A stretch of DNA of 5,811 nucleotides from WHTG01 sp035540515 (GTDB lineage: Bacteria; Actinomycetota; Nitriliruptoria; Euzebyales; Egibacteraceae), in assembly GCA_035540515.1 (NCBI GenBank), contig DATLGM010000077.1, positions 1-5,811 of the forward strand, read 5' to 3'. Made by a program: the position numbers and the translations under genes. The notes beneath the pieces were generated by a model. That model had not been told where the DNA came from and made no database searches. It saw only the letters and a program-made list of their open reading frames with translations. Shown piece after piece: positions 4,685 through 5,811 of this stretch. Position 1 is the stretch's first letter; every line of letters starts with the position of its first letter.

Positions 4685-5811
4685 CTGAGAACCTGGGCCA
4701 CCACGACAAGCAAGCAAGCGACAGCACCAGCGAGAGCGAGAACCCCGCCATCGCGTCGCCCGAGCCCAAGGCGACCCGGCCCAGGACCAACCGCGACTGG
4801 TGGCCGAACCAGCCAGACCTGCAGGTGCTGAACAAGCCGTCCCGTGACTCCGATCCTCTCGGCGAGGACTTCGACTACGCCGCGGAGTTCGCCACGCTGG
4901 ACGTCGAGGCGCTGCGCTCGGACCTCATCGATCTGATGACCGACTCGCAGGAGTGGTGGCCGGCGGACTACGGCCACTACGGGCCGCTGTTCATCAGGAT
5001 GAGCTGGCACGCCGCGGGCACGTACCGCATCCACGACGGCCGCGGTGGCGGCGGCGACGGGGCGCAGCGGTTCGCCCCGCTCAACAGCTGGCCGGACAAC
5101 GCCAACCTCGACAAGGCCCGCCGGCTGCTGTGGCCCATCAAGCAGAAGTACGGCCGCAAGATCTCCTGGGCGGACCTGCTGATCTTCGCCGGCGACGTGG
5201 CCATGCAGTCCATGGGCTTTAAGACGTTCGGCTTCGGCTTCGGGCGTGAAGACGTGTGGCAGCCCGAGGAGATCTTCTGGGGGCCCGAGGACACCTGGCT
5301 GGGCGACGAGCGCTACAGCACCGACAACCCGTTGGAGCTTGAAGGGCCGCTGGCCAACGTGACCATGGGGCTGATCTACGTCAACCCCGAGGGACCCCAG
5401 GGCAAGCCCGACCCACTTGCGGCAGCCCACGACATCCGTCTGACGTTCGGTCGGATGGCGATGAACGACGAGGAGACCGTCGCCCTGATCGCCGGCGGCC
5501 ACACCTTCGGCAAGACCCACGGCGCCGGCAACCCCGACCTCGTCGGGCCCGAGCCCGAGGGCTGCCCGGTCCACTCCATGGGGCTCGGCTGGGCCAACCA
5601 GCACGGCAGCGGCAAGGCCGAGGACACCATCACCAGCGGGCTGGAGGGCGCCTGGACGCCGACGCCGATCCAGTGGGACAACAGCTTCTTCGAGACGCTG
5701 TTCGGCTGGGACTGGGAGCTGACCGAGAGCCCGGCCGGCGCCAAGCAGTGGAAGCCGAAGCAGGCCGAGGCCCAGGAGCTGGTCCCGGACGCGCACCTCG
5801 AGGGCGTCACG
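4681..5811 (+). CDS. katG: Catalase-peroxidase KatG (5' part, cut by window edge)
   Basis: The first 377 residues of a bifunctional haem catalase-peroxidase, which breaks down hydrogen peroxide and oxidises small donors in the cytoplasm; family members are about 730-750 residues. Seen in the N-terminal catalytic domain: distal Arg106, Trp109 and His110 in FIRMSWHAAGTYR; Asp139 in NSWPDN; Tyr233 in LIYVNPEGP and Met259 in FGRMAMND, which with Trp109 form the Met-Tyr-Trp adduct required for catalase activity; proximal haem ligand His274 in GGHTFGKTHGAG; Ser319 (equivalent to Ser315 of M. tuberculosis KatG) in ITSGLE; and proximal Trp325. All key residues are present, so the enzyme should be active. 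GTG 4681 overlaps the furA stop by four bases, giving an operon with coupled translation and FurA control. The second, haem-free domain lies outside the window. Confidence 0.98.
   Translation, partial: MTENLGHHDKQASDSTSESENPAIASPEPKATRPRTNRDWWPNQPDLQVLNKPSRDSDPLGEDFDYAAEFATLDVEALRSDLIDLMTDSQEWWPADYGHYGPLFIRMSWHAAGTYRIHDGRGGGGDGAQRFAPLNSWPDNANLDKARRLLWPIKQKYGRKISWADLLIFAGDVAMQSMGFKTFGFGFGREDVWQPEEIFWGPEDTWLGDERYSTDNPLELEGPLANVTMGLIYVNPEGPQGKPDPLAAAHDIRLTFGRMAMNDEETVALIAGGHTFGKTHGAGNPDLVGPEPEGCPVHSMGLGWANQHGSGKAEDTITSGLEGAWTPTPIQWDNSFFETLFGWDWELTESPAGAKQWKPKQAEAQELVPDAHLEGVT

Noticed and set aside
4621..5796. 391-codon minus-strand open frame opposite katG
   Set aside because: It is the antisense shadow of katG, common in GC-rich codon-biased genes. 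The product resembles no family and no start signal is visible.

Overview
The window is a dense, GC-rich (roughly 70% by eye) chromosomal segment, most likely from a high-GC actinobacterium. The best lineage evidence is the right end. It has a furA-katG pair in which furA looks leaderless, its promoter carries a CTGGA-N5-TCCAG inverted repeat, and FurA closely matches the mycobacterial protein as I remember it. GTG starts, four-base GTGA overlaps and strong G/C third-position bias fit. I cannot place it more precisely; a deep-branching class such as Nitriliruptoria is only a guess. I see no mobile element, CRISPR array, rRNA or tRNA.

Layout. (1) Positions 101-292, minus strand: a 63-residue Gly/Arg/Tyr-rich protein with no acidic residue and no lysine, behind a good Shine-Dalgarno site and with a weak stem-loop after its stop. 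(2) A 177-base divergent gap (293-469). (3) 470-1081, plus: a small class I SAM-dependent methyltransferase. (4) A 93-base gap with clustered GGTCC/GGACC words. (5) 1175-2515: gdhA, a full-length NADP-type glutamate dehydrogenase, followed by a bulged hairpin that probably ends transcription. (6) 2623-4186: a tight three-gene unit made of a lipoprotein with an I78-inhibitor-like C-terminal domain, a DUF1905 protein, and a second lipoprotein with a long disordered linker and a C-terminal domain that may resemble protease propeptides. (7) 4229-4684 furA and 4681-5811 katG. The katG gene runs off the right edge after 377 codons.

How the genes work together. furA-katG is a known type of peroxide-defence operon: FurA represses its own promoter and katG, and oxidation relieves this. 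gdhA joins ammonium and 2-oxoglutarate into glutamate and appears to be a free-standing metabolic gene. The three-gene unit encodes two predicted surface-anchored lipoproteins around a small cytoplasmic protein. Its function is unknown, and it is the least explained coding part of the window together with the Arg/Gly-rich small protein. All other long open frames, including an 826-codon antisense frame across the methyltransferase and gdhA, are by-products of high GC content.

No clearly new multi-gene system is visible. The best candidates for a second look are the small Gly/Arg protein, the lipoprotein trio, the repeated words before gdhA, and the leaderless furA promoter/operator.
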